This document shows, one piece after another, positions 52,580-62,519 of a stretch of DNA of 64,000 bases. The DNA is from Erinaceus europaeus (lineage: Eukaryota; Chordata; Mammalia; Eulipotyphla; Erinaceidae). The position numbers were made by a program, and so were the translations under genes. The stretch's first letter is position 1. Each line of letters starts with the position of its first letter. The notes under the pieces are model-generated. The model was not told where the DNA came from. It did not search any database and saw nothing but the letters and a program-made list of their open reading frames with translations. The DNA is taken from the NCBI RefSeq assembly GCF_950295315.1, contig NC_080165.1, positions 10,908,093-10,972,092 of the forward strand. The letters run 5' to 3'.

Positions 52580-52705
52580 GTTTTTGTAGGTTTATTTATC
52601 AATGAATGAAAGAGAAAACCAGAGCATCACTGAGGCACGTGCGGGGACACCCAGGACCCCGCGCTTGCAAGTCCTGCACTCTATCAGTGCACCGCCTTCC
52701 AAAGC
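52580..52705 (-). mobile_element. D-type SINE, old
   Basis: Minus strand: GGAAGGCGGTGCACTGATAG, AGTGCAGGACTTGCAAGCG, GTGTCCCCGCACGTGCC, CAGTGATGCTCTGG, CATTGATAAATAAAC. It is the last SINE before the long SINE-free region. Confidence 0.78.
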
Positions 52706-53569
52706 CACTACTATGGGCTTTGAAATCATTTCAACACCACATTTGACCCCCCAGACTCCGAGACTTTCTGTGAAACTTTGCAGGTACCCATCAGGCACCT
52801 GTGGGTGGAGTTCCGCACCTCCAACATGCCCAGTACCATACAGGAAGCAACTCCCCACCCACCATCCACATGCACCCCCAAGACAGACGACCATCAGTTC
52901 TACCTCTGCATATTTGATGGAGCGCTTTTGGCTTGTGGGGTCCCTGGGAACACCGTAAGGGCGCACTGGGATGACAGCTGCATCCCTGGCCTGTACTCAC
53001 CCAAGCTCAGGGGCCACCCTCCTCCCCCAGCAGGGTGACCAAGAACACCTCCCAGAATGCCAAGTGCCTCCAGGCGGGCAAAACCCGCCAGGCTGAGAAC
53101 AACTGCTTTTATGGGGTGAGTCCAAAGTTCAAACCTGCCTTTTTCCTTAATATCCATCCCTAAGCAAACTTCACCAAGAACAACTTACCAGTTCTTTCAA
53201 CCCCCCCACCCTGACTACGAAAGGAAAGCCAACAGGAGGAAGCTGCAGCAGCCCCTCTACTCAAATACACACTCACAAGCCTCCGGTGACGGGAGTTGTG
53301 CACAAGTCTGCAAAGGAAATTCAGAGTGGACACCCACAGTGCTTCCTGAGCTAGAAATACTCTGCTTTCTTCCATATATAGGTTGTGACTTTCTAGAACA
53401 TTTTTTTTTTAATTCTTACAACAATCTCAGGAGGGAGAAACCCTACAACGATTACATCCATCACCAGAAAGGCTGTCAAAGGCAAAAAGGTTTCCTTTCC
53501 AATTGAACTTTTTTCTGTCTTCCAGTTCAACCTCAGGCCTGCAGTGAAGAGGGATGGTCTCATTCAGAA

Positions 53570-53570
<1 letters not shown>
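52706..53570. other. Unique sequence, no gene recognised
   Basis: Start of the 9-kb SINE-free region. No exon is recognised. Confidence 0.4.

Positions 53571-53619
<49 letters not shown>
53571..53619 (+). repeat. (CA)n microsatellite
   Basis: About 24 uninterrupted CA units. Confidence 0.98.
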
Positions 53620-53620
<1 letters not shown>

Positions 53621-56600
53621 CTAGTTAAAAGCAGGTGTGGTTCAGAGCTAGTAGAATGGTTCTTAAGTTCTGGGTTTCTGGTAAATTGACTGTCACCCAT
53701 CAGGGAGACAGCTGTAAAATGGGTGACCAGACCACACCCACCACTCAAATGATCTCCTGCCCACCCCCCCACCCCCCTTCGGCCTGGTGAAGTTAGCTTT
53801 GTCCGAGATACACCCTGGTGAAAAATAAAATTGCAAAAGGAATGCAGCAGCTACAAGTCTCTTCTAGTGACCCTACTGGGGGGGGGGGAGCACAGGATGA
53901 TGAGATACCAGCAAGTCAGGGGAAAAACAAACAAAGCCATTGAAAAGCTTTATCTAATTAGCACCACCAGGATTTTTTCTCCAGATCTGGAGGCTGCCTA
54001 AGGGGTGGGTGGGGGTGGGTGGAGGCTTGTAATGCTCCTCCACCCCCCAGTTAGGACCACCCGCCCTTCCTCAGTCCCCAGGGAGGTCCTGGGTCCTGGC
54101 AGCAGAGGTGAGTCTGGTCAGGGACTCTGTGGGGGCTTCTGGAGACGCCTCCTTTGAATTCTCGTAGCATTACTTGCTTGAATCACACTGAACAAACAGT
54201 CTCCACCCTCTCCCACTTCTTTTGTCTGAATCACCTATTCACAGGCCTCTGCCTTCACTGATGGGCACACTGGCTCACCTGTGCCCTGAAGGACCAGCAG
54301 AAACCAGATGCACCAGAGTGGCAGCAGAGAACGGCTCAGGGCCGCCTCCTCCCTGCTCCCCTCATCCTCGCGCCTTCCCCCCAAACCTCCCCCCCCCCCC
54401 CCCAGAGCTGGGAGGTCACATTCCCTAGGAACACCCAGGGGAGGTGATAAGAGAAACTGCCACGGAGCTCAGGGGAGGAGGGGAGGGGCAGGGCCCCACA
54501 CTAAACTGCCGACATAAAAAGGAACCATCCGGTATCCCAACGGCCCGTCTCTGTCTTCTCCCACCTCTGGCGTAATGAGCACACATGGCTTCCTCTGTGT
54601 TCTACCTTCCCTGGGAGTGGGGAGAAATTAAAAGTAAGTGAGGCATTTCAGAAAGCACAGCGTAGGCCTTGCTCTGCATCTCACTGGGTCCACCTTTCAC
54701 CTCTGATTTGCGGAGAGTCCTCCACCCCAGCCCCCAACCCCCCCCCCACCATGCAGGGCTAGGAAGTCACACTCTAACCCCCCTTCCCCTGCTGTTGAAG
54801 AAGACTGTGACTACTTTCTACCACCCTCCCAAATGGAAAGAAAATTCATTTGCCCTCTCCACAAAGAACCCATCCAATTTCTTAACTGTACTTGGGTGTA
54901 CAAAATATTACTCAACTCTGCCTGTTCAGTAGGTCAGATGTACACCAGGAAGCCTGAGGCAGAGAGGCTTCTAACCAATCAGGGACTGGCCTTTAAACCA
55001 AGAGAAGACGACCACCAACCAGGACTCCACTTGGATTTCAACCGTCTTCTGTCTGTGGAAAGCCACAAGGTGCACACACTTGCTCAGGGACTGGACACGT
55101 CACTGATGCAAATCACAGTCCTTTCTGTTTTCTAACATTTGGCCAGTGCTTCCCAAAATACGCTAAAACCTACTATAATACTACAGCCGTGTTTTGTTTT
55201 TAAAGACAAAAAAAGGAGGTGGGGCAGGGGAGAGTCAAAAGACCACAGCCAACATCAGTCTTAAGCAAAGGTGCTGGTACCCACACACATAACAGGGAGG
55301 GGGGAGGCTTAAGCTGAACACACGGGTAACAGACAGAGAAGTTCACCCAGGCGCACAGACACCCGACACCAGACTTGGTGGGAGAGTGTGTGCACTTCAA
55401 TTAAAAGACACTTACAAAAGAAAGCGAGATTACTTAAATACGATAACCAAAACAAAACAACCCCAACAGCTCGCTCGCCTTCCTAGGTCAAAGGGCACAC
55501 AGGATTCAAAATTAATGAAATCCAGCAAATATATAAAATAGGGAAGGGCTCCTTCTCAAAAATGCTTTGGTTAATTTTAGCATCTTTCTGTGTAGCTGCC
55601 TAGCAACCCTTATCCTATGACCTTTTAAGCACCACCTACTTTTCAGAAGGCTAATGAATAGAAACATCAAAAGGACTCGCTTCTGACAGTTTCCAGCCAG
55701 CATGTTTAACTCCTGTTTGCAGGAGCTCAGTTTCTACTAATTATGCCTCACACAACCTACAAGGGCAGGATTTTTGCAACCCCACTAACCAGGCAAGCTC
55801 CTGATCTGACATTAATAAATGCTGTTGGTAAGTGAACGTACATCAGCAAGCAAAGATTTCCAAATGGACTTAAGGACACTGGACAAATCTAGCAGTTTGA
55901 AAGAGAAGAGTTAAAAAGAAGAAGGAAAAAAAAAAAAAAGCTACCGAATGCCAGGGACCCAGCAGTAGGTAATAAGCCCCAAGCAAACTCTGGGTCAGAG
56001 TCACAAGGAGAATATTCTTTCTTCTCCTCTTAACATTGGACACCTGCATTGGGGAAGCCCTCAGAGGTGAGCCTGAAAAGATGCCGAAGACCCTGCCGTG
56101 AAAAGGTCACTTGTTGGGTGATGTAAACGGTGAGGAATGGAGAAGCCACCTGTGCCAGCTGACTCAGCCCTGTCTTCCCCATCACAGAACAAACACTCGT
56201 CTGCCTGCCGGCAGGGCTCAGATACTCTGATGAGAAGGAACAGGGATAAGTATCTGTGGCCAACCCCCCAGAATGCTGTCACAACCCAGTCTGCAAGAGC
56301 CACAGCTGGGCTTCAGAGTATCACTCAGCCAGGCGGCAGATCCCCTTCAAAACCGAGACATCCTCTAACACAACCTGCCTCGCTGTGTTTTAAGGGATGA
56401 GAAAACGGCGCAAGTTCATTAACCACCTAAGATGGAGCACAAGTTAAAACAAATAGTTCCAAGGGCCTCCCTTTCTTCTGTAAAAGGGGGTGGGGGTGAG
56501 GGTGGAAAGGAAAGTAATCCCCCCCCACACACACACACATTTAAAACTTGATAAAAGCCATTCAGATGTTTAATTCAGCAGTGTAACCAAAGCTCAGGAC

Positions 56601-57400
56601 ACATCAAAGTGAGGTCCATCAGCCAATACCCACAAGGCCCCACCAAAAGGTAAGAAAAAAATTATAAAAATGAGGAGGGCAAAAGAAAATGAGCTGTTTA
56701 CCTTGGCATCAATGATTTGAAGGATAATTAGAAACCTGTTCCTTCAAAAGTTTGCCGCGATTCTTGAAGGACACATACAACAAAACGTGAAACGGTAAGA
56801 TAAAAAAAAAAAAAAAGCTTCAGCTAAAGCTTCAGTCTCCACCTTGGACTTCCGGTGACATATCTTAATCATTTCTACCTAACTCAGAACAGCACCAGGT
56901 CTAGGGGATGCTTTTAAGGACCATGGAAGTGTGTGTGGGGAGGAGAAACTTCCATCTGTTTCTAAAACTTTCCTTTTCTCCACCTCGCATTTCAAACATC
57001 TTTCAAAATACATTTGCATGCACCACTGTACATCTTAAGGGGGGGGGAGAAGATCAAATATGAGATGCACTATTAGCAACTTTAGCCCTTTGCAAAAACA
57101 AAAACCAAAACAAACAAACAAACAAAAAAACTTGAAAACAGATACCTCGCTATTTCCAGCATCCTATCCAACTGGCAAACTTGATTTCTTTGGCTTTTCT
57201 AAACTTTTGGGGCCAGCATGAGGGTGGTTTTTCTACCGAGGTACACCCTCAGACAGGTTTTTCAGCATACCAAAAAAATATATAGAGAGAGATGCATATA
57301 TTTTTATTCGCCCTCCTAGCTCTCACCATCCACCCCCCCCCCCAGAGCCCTCCATATCCCCTTCCCACCCACCCACCCCCCAAAAAAGGAAGCAAATGCT
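53620..57400. other. SINE-free unique approach to the CpG island
   Basis: This is 3.8 kb with only short C/G and A runs (for example 53878-53889, 54388-54405, 55926-55939, 57110-57130). Cores such as CTAATTAGC (53955-53963) occur. No named exon is recognised. The lack of SINEs contrasts with the rest of the window and is typical of promoter-proximal DNA. Confidence 0.5.
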
Positions 57401-57558
57401 CCGAAGTGCCCCGAAAAGTGTGCTGCTGGCTGGCTCCGGAGCCGTGTAGAATTTCGTAATGGAATGCGAACTGCTCGTCCGGGTCTGGGCTCACGTTCTA
57501 TCTCCCGACCAGTGAGGAGCGAGGAGGGCGAATGTGCTGAGCAAGGAGAAACTCGCCT

Positions 57559-57566
57559 CTTTTATA
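57559..57566 (-). promoter_or_regulatory. TATA box (TATAAAAG)
   Basis: A perfect TATAAAAG lies on the minus strand at the lower edge of the CpG island. Initiation would be expected about 30 bases further along the minus strand, near 57530. A GTGAGC donor-like site follows at 57494. It is a sequence match only. Confidence 0.6.
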
Positions 57567-57872
57567 ACCATCACCGCTGCTCCGCGGCCGCCAGCCGGCT
57601 GCACGCGGGCTTGTCACTCCGCCCCGGGCCGGTCCCCACGTCCCTCCTGGGGGGGGGGGGTGAGGACCCTCGGCCCCGGGCTGCCCGCGCGCCCCCAGTG
57701 CACTCAGAGTGGGAGGCGGCCGCGACCCCGACCCGCCCGGCCCTCCGCGCCCCTCCCCTGCCGGGAGTCCCCGCGCACCCCGGAGTCCCCACGACGCGAC
57801 ACACTGCGGGGCCCCGCACGCCTCCCCCACTTTGTCCGCGGGGTCCCGGGCCCGCAGCCCGCCGCGCCTCAC

Positions 57873-58010
57873 CGGGTCCCCAGAGGGTCGGCACATCCTC
57901 GACGCGCCCCTCGGCCGGGTGCAGCGAGCACGCCGCTTCCCAGGGAGGGGGCCGGCGACGGGAAGGACCTCCCCTGCTCCTTAGCAACCACTGAGGTCGC
58001 AGTTTCCTAA
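57873..58010 (-). other. Candidate minus-strand first-exon end
   Basis: The minus strand reads GGGGACCCG|GTGAGGCG with donor +1 at 57872. Just before it is an ATG (GAGGATGTGCCGACC) whose frame would reach the donor as eight codons. The upstream limit is unknown. Confidence 0.35.
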
Positions 58011-58512
58011 GAGACGGCGAGCGGGGAGGGGGCGCGGGGGGGGGGCGCCCGAGGGCTGCGGGGGGGAGGGGAGCGGAGGGGAGGGAGACAGCCGGTCCCC
58101 GGGACCCACGACGCCTCCTCCTCCTCCTCCTCCCCCCCTGCCGGCCGGGAAGGGGAAGGGAAGCCACAAGACTGGCGAGGGGAAAAGAAAAAAAAAAAAA
58201 AAAAGAATTGGTCCAGCGGGCGTTGGACAAAAGTTTCCGAGCGCGCTCGCCGCTGGGAGTGAGCGGGCCCCGGCGGCGGCCCCGCCTCGGATGCTCCGGC
58301 CTCCTTCCTGTGCTCGTGACGGCGCCGGCCCGGGCCAGCCGCCCCCCAGACCGCCGGGCCCCCGGGGGTCCCACGCAGAGCATCCTCCGCCGCGCGGGGG
58401 TTGCCAGCAATGCGCGCCCCTCCCCGGGCCCCCAGCGCGCACGGGGGCGCCCGCAGCCCCGACCCCCTCCCTCCCTCCCTCGCTCGCTCGCTCGCTCCCC
58501 GGCCGCCCCGAA

Positions 58513-58521
58513 AGATCAAAG
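58513..58521 (+). promoter_or_regulatory. TCF/LEF-type site
   Basis: AGATCAAAG matches the TCF/LEF consensus (A/T)(A/T)CAAAG. It is an AT-rich word inside a GC-rich island, where it is unlikely to occur by chance as often as elsewhere. A single site is weak evidence for Wnt control. Confidence 0.4.
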
Positions 58522-58802
58522 TCCGCCGAGCGCCCCGAGCGCCGATGCTCCGGCCGCGCGCCCCCCCCCCGGCCCCGGCGGCGCCCCCCCGCGAGCACCC
58601 CGGATACCTCGCGGCCGCCGCGCCGTCATCTCCTCCGCGCGGCTCGGCCCGAGTGGGACTCGAAAGTATGTAGGAGCAAAGTTTCCCCTCCCACATGGGG
58701 GGAGGATGTCGGGGGAGCGAGGGCGGAAGATGGAGAGCCGCGCTGGGAAGATGTCTCTGCCCGCGGGGCGCGCACCATCCGAGCCCCGGCCGGCCGGGCG
58801 GG

Positions 58803-58812
58803 TTAAAAATAA
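58803..58812. promoter_or_regulatory. MEF2-like site
   Basis: TTAAAAATAA on the plus strand (TTATTTTTAA on the minus) fits the MEF2 consensus YTAWWWWTAR. It is an isolated AT-rich word inside the CpG island. Confidence 0.45.
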
Positions 58813-58859
58813 CCCGGGCAGCGGGCAGCGGGCTCGGGCCGGATTCCTGCGCTCGGACG

Positions 58860-58878
58860 GCTAATATGGATGCGCATC
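58860..58878. promoter_or_regulatory. CArG-like box and adjoining palindrome
   Basis: The minus strand CCATATTAGC (58860-58869) differs at one base from the SRF site CC(A/T)6GG. It adjoins the perfect 10-base palindrome GATGCGCATC at 58869-58878. It lies 48 bases from the MEF2-like site. Confidence 0.4.
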
Positions 58879-59261
58879 AGGTCCCGGCGGCGGGGCGCTG
58901 CGCCGTGCCGGGAGCTGGTTGGCAGAGCGGCCGGCTCGGGAAGGGGAAAAGGAGCGGAGGAAGGGGAGGAGGAGGAGGGGGAGGAGCGCGGCGCGGCCCG
59001 AGGGGAGAGGGCTGCGGGCAACTCGCGCTGGCCGGGGCGCACGGGGCGCGGCGCGGGGGTCCCCGGCTCCCGACACCCCGAGGGGACCCCGCCCGGCGCG
59101 CTCTGCCTGCAGAGGGCTCCTACCTCCCCATCCTCCCCCCCGCAAAAAAAAAAAAAAAAAAGTAAAAGAAAAAAGTTCTCGGGAAGGTCGACCGCACTCA
59201 GCCCCGGCCATCTCGCGGCCACCCGAGGGCTGCGGGTCGGAGCCGGGGGACGCGTACTTAC

Positions 59262-59420
59262 GGCCGGGCAGGGCGCGTGGCTCCCGGGCATGACGCGGAG
59301 GGCACCGGTGGGCTCGGGGGGCCGGGACCCGGAGAGATGCAAACTTGTTCCGGAAAAGGAATCAAAATGGCGTTTCTGGATGTGCAAAGTTCATCAACTC
59401 GCAGTCACTTCCCCTCCTCC
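59262..59420 (-). other. Candidate minus-strand first exon with perfect donor
   Basis: The minus strand reads CTGCCCGGCC|GTAAGTACG, a full GTAAGT donor with +1 at 59261. Ten codons before it is an ATG at 59291 in fair context (G at -3), giving the frame MPGSHAPCPA into the next exon in phase 0. Further upstream is a closed 10-codon frame (59394 to 59362, MNFAHPETPF) in an AT-richer patch containing a YY1-like GCCATTTTG and an ETS-like GGAAGTGAC. The 5' limit given is arbitrary. I do not recognise the peptide, and no downstream exon is identified. Confidence 0.45.
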
Positions 59421-59553
59421 CCGGCCCCCCCCTCCAGGGAGGGAGGTGGGCGCGGAGCTGGCGACCCCGGCGCCCCCGCCGCCGTCCGGCCCCCGCTGGC
59501 CCCCCGGCCCGCGCCCCGACCCGCACGCTCGCAGCTCGCTCTCCCCCGCTCAC

Positions 59554-59600
59554 CCTGATAAGTAGACACATCACGTGTTGCTCCTGCGAGTCTCCTGGGG
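59554..59600 (-). other. Candidate minus-strand exon end near an E-box
   Basis: The minus strand reads CACGTGATGTGTCTACTTATCAGG|GTGAGC in sequence order (written here in parts: E-box CACGTG at 59572-59577, then CTTATCAGG, donor +1 at 59553). The AT-rich TGTCTACTTATCAG stands out in the island. Confidence 0.35.
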
Positions 59601-60111
59601 ACGTGTTACTGAGCTGCTGGCGGCCGGGCGGCCGGCCTGGGGGTGGGGGACCGCGGTCCCCGCGGGTGCCCGCCGCCGCCCCCGCCCCGATTTCAGCGGG
59701 GCGCCAGCGCCTCCATCCCGGGAAGGAGGCCGACCGAGTGGCCCCCACCCCGCCCCCGCCCCGGGTCTCCCCCACGCCCTGCGCTTTGCCCGGGGGCCAG
59801 GATAGGGCCGGGAAACCCCGGGGCGGAAAACGTCGTGGAGACCCCCGGGGGTGGGGGGAGCGATTCAGACAGCTGGGGGGTGGGGGGGGAGACGCCGCCC
59901 GCAGCCGGATCACCTTCTGGAACCAGCGTTACCCCCAGCCAGGTCCGCCCCCAGTCTTCCCCATCACTTCCCCGCAAGGCTTATTGCGCTCATGTTCGGG
60001 ATGGATGGGAGGGGGAGTCAGGAGGAGGGGCGTGGGGGGGGTCGGGCTCTGTCTGGGGTGGGGGAGGGGGCGGTAGTCACCCGAGACGCTCCCCGCGCAC
60101 GCGGTCCTCAC

Positions 60112-60150
60112 CCGCATCCAGGTGTCCGAGTCAGCAAGGGGGCGGAGGGT
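60112..60150 (-). other. Candidate minus-strand exon end
   Basis: The minus strand reads ACCTGGATGCGG|GTGAGGAC with donor +1 at 60111. It is one of several donor-like sites on this strand and carries no independent support. Confidence 0.3.
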
Positions 60151-60582
60151 GGGGAGGAACCGAGCTCACCCCGCCCCCAGCTCCGGCCATGGCTACCCCC
60201 GGACCGGATCCTCGGCGCTCAGGGACGGACTGCCCCCCCCCTCCTCCTCCTTCTCCTTCTTCTTGCGGGCCGGCGATCCGTCCAACAAACCCGACGCCCA
60301 CTCGCTCTTCTCCCAGGTCCCTTCCGCGCACCCCCACCGACGATGCCTCGCCCCCAAGGGGCAGAAGATGGCACAGGCTCCTGTGCCGCCGCCTCCCCAC
60401 CCCGCCGCGGCACGGCTGATGCTGTGTCATCCGCGGCGCCCTCCGGGGCTCCAGGGAAGAAGCCACACGCAATATCTCTTTCTCTCAGAGGGCTCCTGTT
60501 TCAACTCCGAAAAGCAGGGGGCCCTGCACCCTGCGGCTCCACATCTTTGACACTCGGGCTGCCACGCCTCGCCCTGCCTGCG

Positions 60583-60583
<1 letters not shown>

Positions 60584-60618
<35 letters not shown>
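60584..60618 (+). repeat. (GT)n microsatellite
   Basis: About 17 GT units are followed by AA and a G run (60621-60630). It marks the upper edge of the CpG island. Confidence 0.98.
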
Positions 60619-60620
<2 letters not shown>

Positions 60621-60873
60621 GGGGGGGGGGGACCCAAGTTATCACCCAGCCCAGAGAACCCAGGTCTGGGCCACGCTTCCTCCTCGGGTCTCAGAGGCAG
60701 CTGACATGTTCCCAAAGTGCTCAAACTTTTTCCTACTGACGCCCAGAAAGGGCCTGTCCTCAGCCCACCGCGAGTCTCTCCAGGATGTGGGGCTGTGTGG
60801 AATAAATGAGCTTGCTCATCAGCACCACCAACAACCACCCCTCCCAAATGGTAAGAACGAAAGTTCCTCTTAC

Positions 60874-60945
60874 CTGGTGGCTGCAGAGAACTCCAGCTGT
60901 GGAAGTCTGCGTGCAGGACGAGTTAGGCAGGGTGATGCTGTACAC
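60874..60945 (-). other. Candidate alternative first exon with CAG|GTAAGA donor
   Basis: The minus strand runs from a CCAAT box (ATTGG on plus at 60960-60964) through about 85 bases to GCAGCCACCAG|GTAAGAGG, with donor +1 at 60873. CAG|GTAAGA is close to the ideal donor. The frame YSITLPNSSCTQTSTAGVLC is open across the exon but lacks an AUG start, so it may be untranslated. On the plus strand the same bases form a weaker acceptor (TTCCTCTTAC ... CTGCAG), so the opposite reading is possible. Confidence 0.45.
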
Positions 60946-60959
60946 GCTGCAAGCCGGCT

Positions 60960-60987
60960 ATTGGCTGCTTGCTGTGACCTTTGACCC
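60960..60987 (-). promoter_or_regulatory. CCAAT box and perfect DR1 nuclear-receptor element
   Basis: The plus strand TGACCTTTGACCC (60975-60987), read on the minus as GGGTCAAAGGTCA, has two receptor half-sites one base apart, the DR1 type bound by HNF4, COUP-TF and PPAR/RXR. AGCCAATAG (minus strand, CCAAT at 60960-60964) lies 10 bases further on. Both stand just upstream of the candidate exon at 60874-60945. Confidence 0.55.
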
Positions 60988-61700
60988 TGGCTCCACCACA
61001 CCATTCAAAGTGGTCAGCCCTATCTGGGATCTTTAATTTGCAGCTTAGGGTAGACTAATGCTGTTGGCTGTTTTTCTGGACAGCAAGCAGATACTTGTGA
61101 ATTCAGTGGATAGGTTCTGGGCAGCGACAGAACTCTCCAGAACTTAAGCAAAAGTAATTGGACCATTCCTGCTGCCTTGAGATAAAGTAGGCAAAAGCCT
61201 ACGCCAAGAGGGAAAGGATTCAGCTGGCTGTTTCTCTGATGGCCAGAGCCATCAAAATCAAAGTTTTCCGAACCTGTTCTCTTTCCCAGGGTCCACTGTT
61301 TATTGAGCGAAAGTCTACCTGCAGCAACTATAGCTCTGGCGTTTTTCAAAGCCTCTCCAGCCCCCAGCCCCCAGCCCCAGTCCTATTCCCAAGAGTGTTG
61401 TCAAACGCTCTTTTTGAAGAACTGTAGAAGGAAATGGGTAGGTCTCAAAGCAGGAGCAACTGTTCACACAGTCACTATAGGATTGGAAACGACAGCTCCA
61501 AGTTGTAGCATACTGATTTCAATGAGAAGGCAAAAAAGATAGGTGGGGAGGGAACCCCCTTCACCTATTTATTTTGCACGGAGTTGGTCTTGCCTGATCT
61601 TTCCCTTCTGGAGTGGGTTTGAATAGAAACAGCACAAACGTTGGAATTTTATTTGTGATCTGGCTTCTTCATTTGTTTGTTTTGTCATCCCAAAGCTTCC
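60988..61700. other. Unique sequence, no gene recognised
   Basis: Single-copy-looking DNA above the CpG island. No exon is recognised. Confidence 0.4.
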
Positions 61701-61865
61701 CTGCTCTGGTACAACTTTTGCAGACAGAGACAGAGGGACAGAGGGAAAGACAGACACCATAGCACCAGAGAAAACTTCCTCCTGGACCCAGAGGGAGCCA
61801 AGCTCAAACCTGCATCGTGTGCAAAGCAAGACAGATACCTTCCTAGGTGAACTATATTCCTAACC
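61700..61865 (-). mobile_element. E-type SINE, diverged
   Basis: Minus strand: GGTTAGGAATATAGTTCACC, TAGGAAGGTATCTGTCTTGC, GATGCAGGTTTGAGCTTGGC, then AGTTTTCTCTGGTGC and CTCTGTCTCTGTCTGC. The order matches the E copies at 8329 and 26228. Confidence 0.6.
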
Positions 61866-62030
61866 CTCTTCCCTCTTTTTGTTCTTAAAATAATTTAAAG
61901 CTACAAGGTGTCCTGAATTTTCAGGGCAAGACACCATCTTAGTAATGTCACCTGGATAATATTAGCAATGGAGAAGAGAGAGAAAGAGAAAGAAAGTGGT
62001 ATGACAATAGCCTTTAAAACTGAAGTTGTA

Positions 62031-62166
62031 TGGCCTGGGAGATAGCACTGTGGATAAAGTGTCAGACTCTCAAATGTGAGGTACAAGTTCAAGCCCCAGC
62101 ATTGAATGTGGCAGAGTCATGCTCTGTTTCTCTCTCCCTCTTTCTCATAAATAAATAGATTTTTTT
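62031..62166 (+). mobile_element. D-type SINE
   Basis: GGCCTGGGAGATAGCACTGTG, ATAAAGTGTCAGACTCTC, AAGTTCAAGCCCCAGCATTG, GGCAGAGTCATGCTCTG, CTCATAAATAAATAG. Confidence 0.92.
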
Positions 62167-62178
62167 AAGTGGATTTAG

Positions 62179-62395
62179 GGGCTGGGCAGTGGTGCACCTG
62201 GTTGAGTGCACATGTTACAGTGCGCAAGGACCAGGGTTCAACCCCACAGTCCCCACCTGCAGGTGGAAAGCCTCATGAGTGGCGAAGCAGTGCTGCAGGT
62301 ATCTCTCTGGTCTCTCTCCCTCTCTATCACCCCCTTCCCATGTAAGTTTTTGGCTGTCTTTATCCAACAAATAAATAAAGATAATTAAAAAAATT
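62179..62395 (+). mobile_element. B-type SINE
   Basis: GGGCTGGGCAGTGGTGCACC, GGGTTCAACCCCACAGTCC, CATGAGTGGCGAAGCAGTG, CCAACAAATAAATAAAG. AAGTGGATTT before it and AAATGGATTT after it probably mark the target site. Confidence 0.94.
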
Positions 62396-62519
62396 TAAAT
62401 GGATTTGAATGATTTCTGGGCCCTACTAATTAATATTTCCCTGTTAATAAACCTGGAAGTTAAATAGCCTGTTCAAATGTCTCTTGCTCATCTTGCACAC
62501 TTATTAATAAACACCTCCT

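Larger units (their letters stand above)
57420..60500. promoter_or_regulatory. CpG island (promoter region)
   Basis: About 3 kb of very CpG-rich DNA, unlike anything else in the window, with many GC boxes. It has long G or C runs (57648-57660, 58035-58045, 58561-58570, 59876-59890), two A runs (58189-58204, 59143-59161), (GCTC)n at 58483-58498 and (CTC)n at 58110-58132. Such islands mark promoters of broadly expressed or developmental genes. Most splice-donor-like signals in it read on the minus strand. Frames of 150-380 codons occur on both strands at once, which is a composition effect. Confidence 0.92.

Noticed and set aside
57249..57494. Minus-strand frame downstream of the TATA box (SPDPDEQFAFHYEILHG...)
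   Set aside because: It has no AUG at its start and runs into poly-Gly/Trp text from G-rich tracts. It is more likely a 5' leader or intron.
57571..58696. Minus-strand frames of 200-280 codons in the CpG island
   Set aside because: Three reading frames are open at once and encode Gly/Arg/Pro-rich text and poly-Phe from an A run. This is base composition, not coding.
59851..60984. 377-codon plus-strand open frame across the CpG island
   Set aside because: It includes a Cys-Val run translated from the GT microsatellite, long Pro/Leu/Ala runs and no recognisable domain. Equally long frames exist on the other strand, as expected from extreme GC content.
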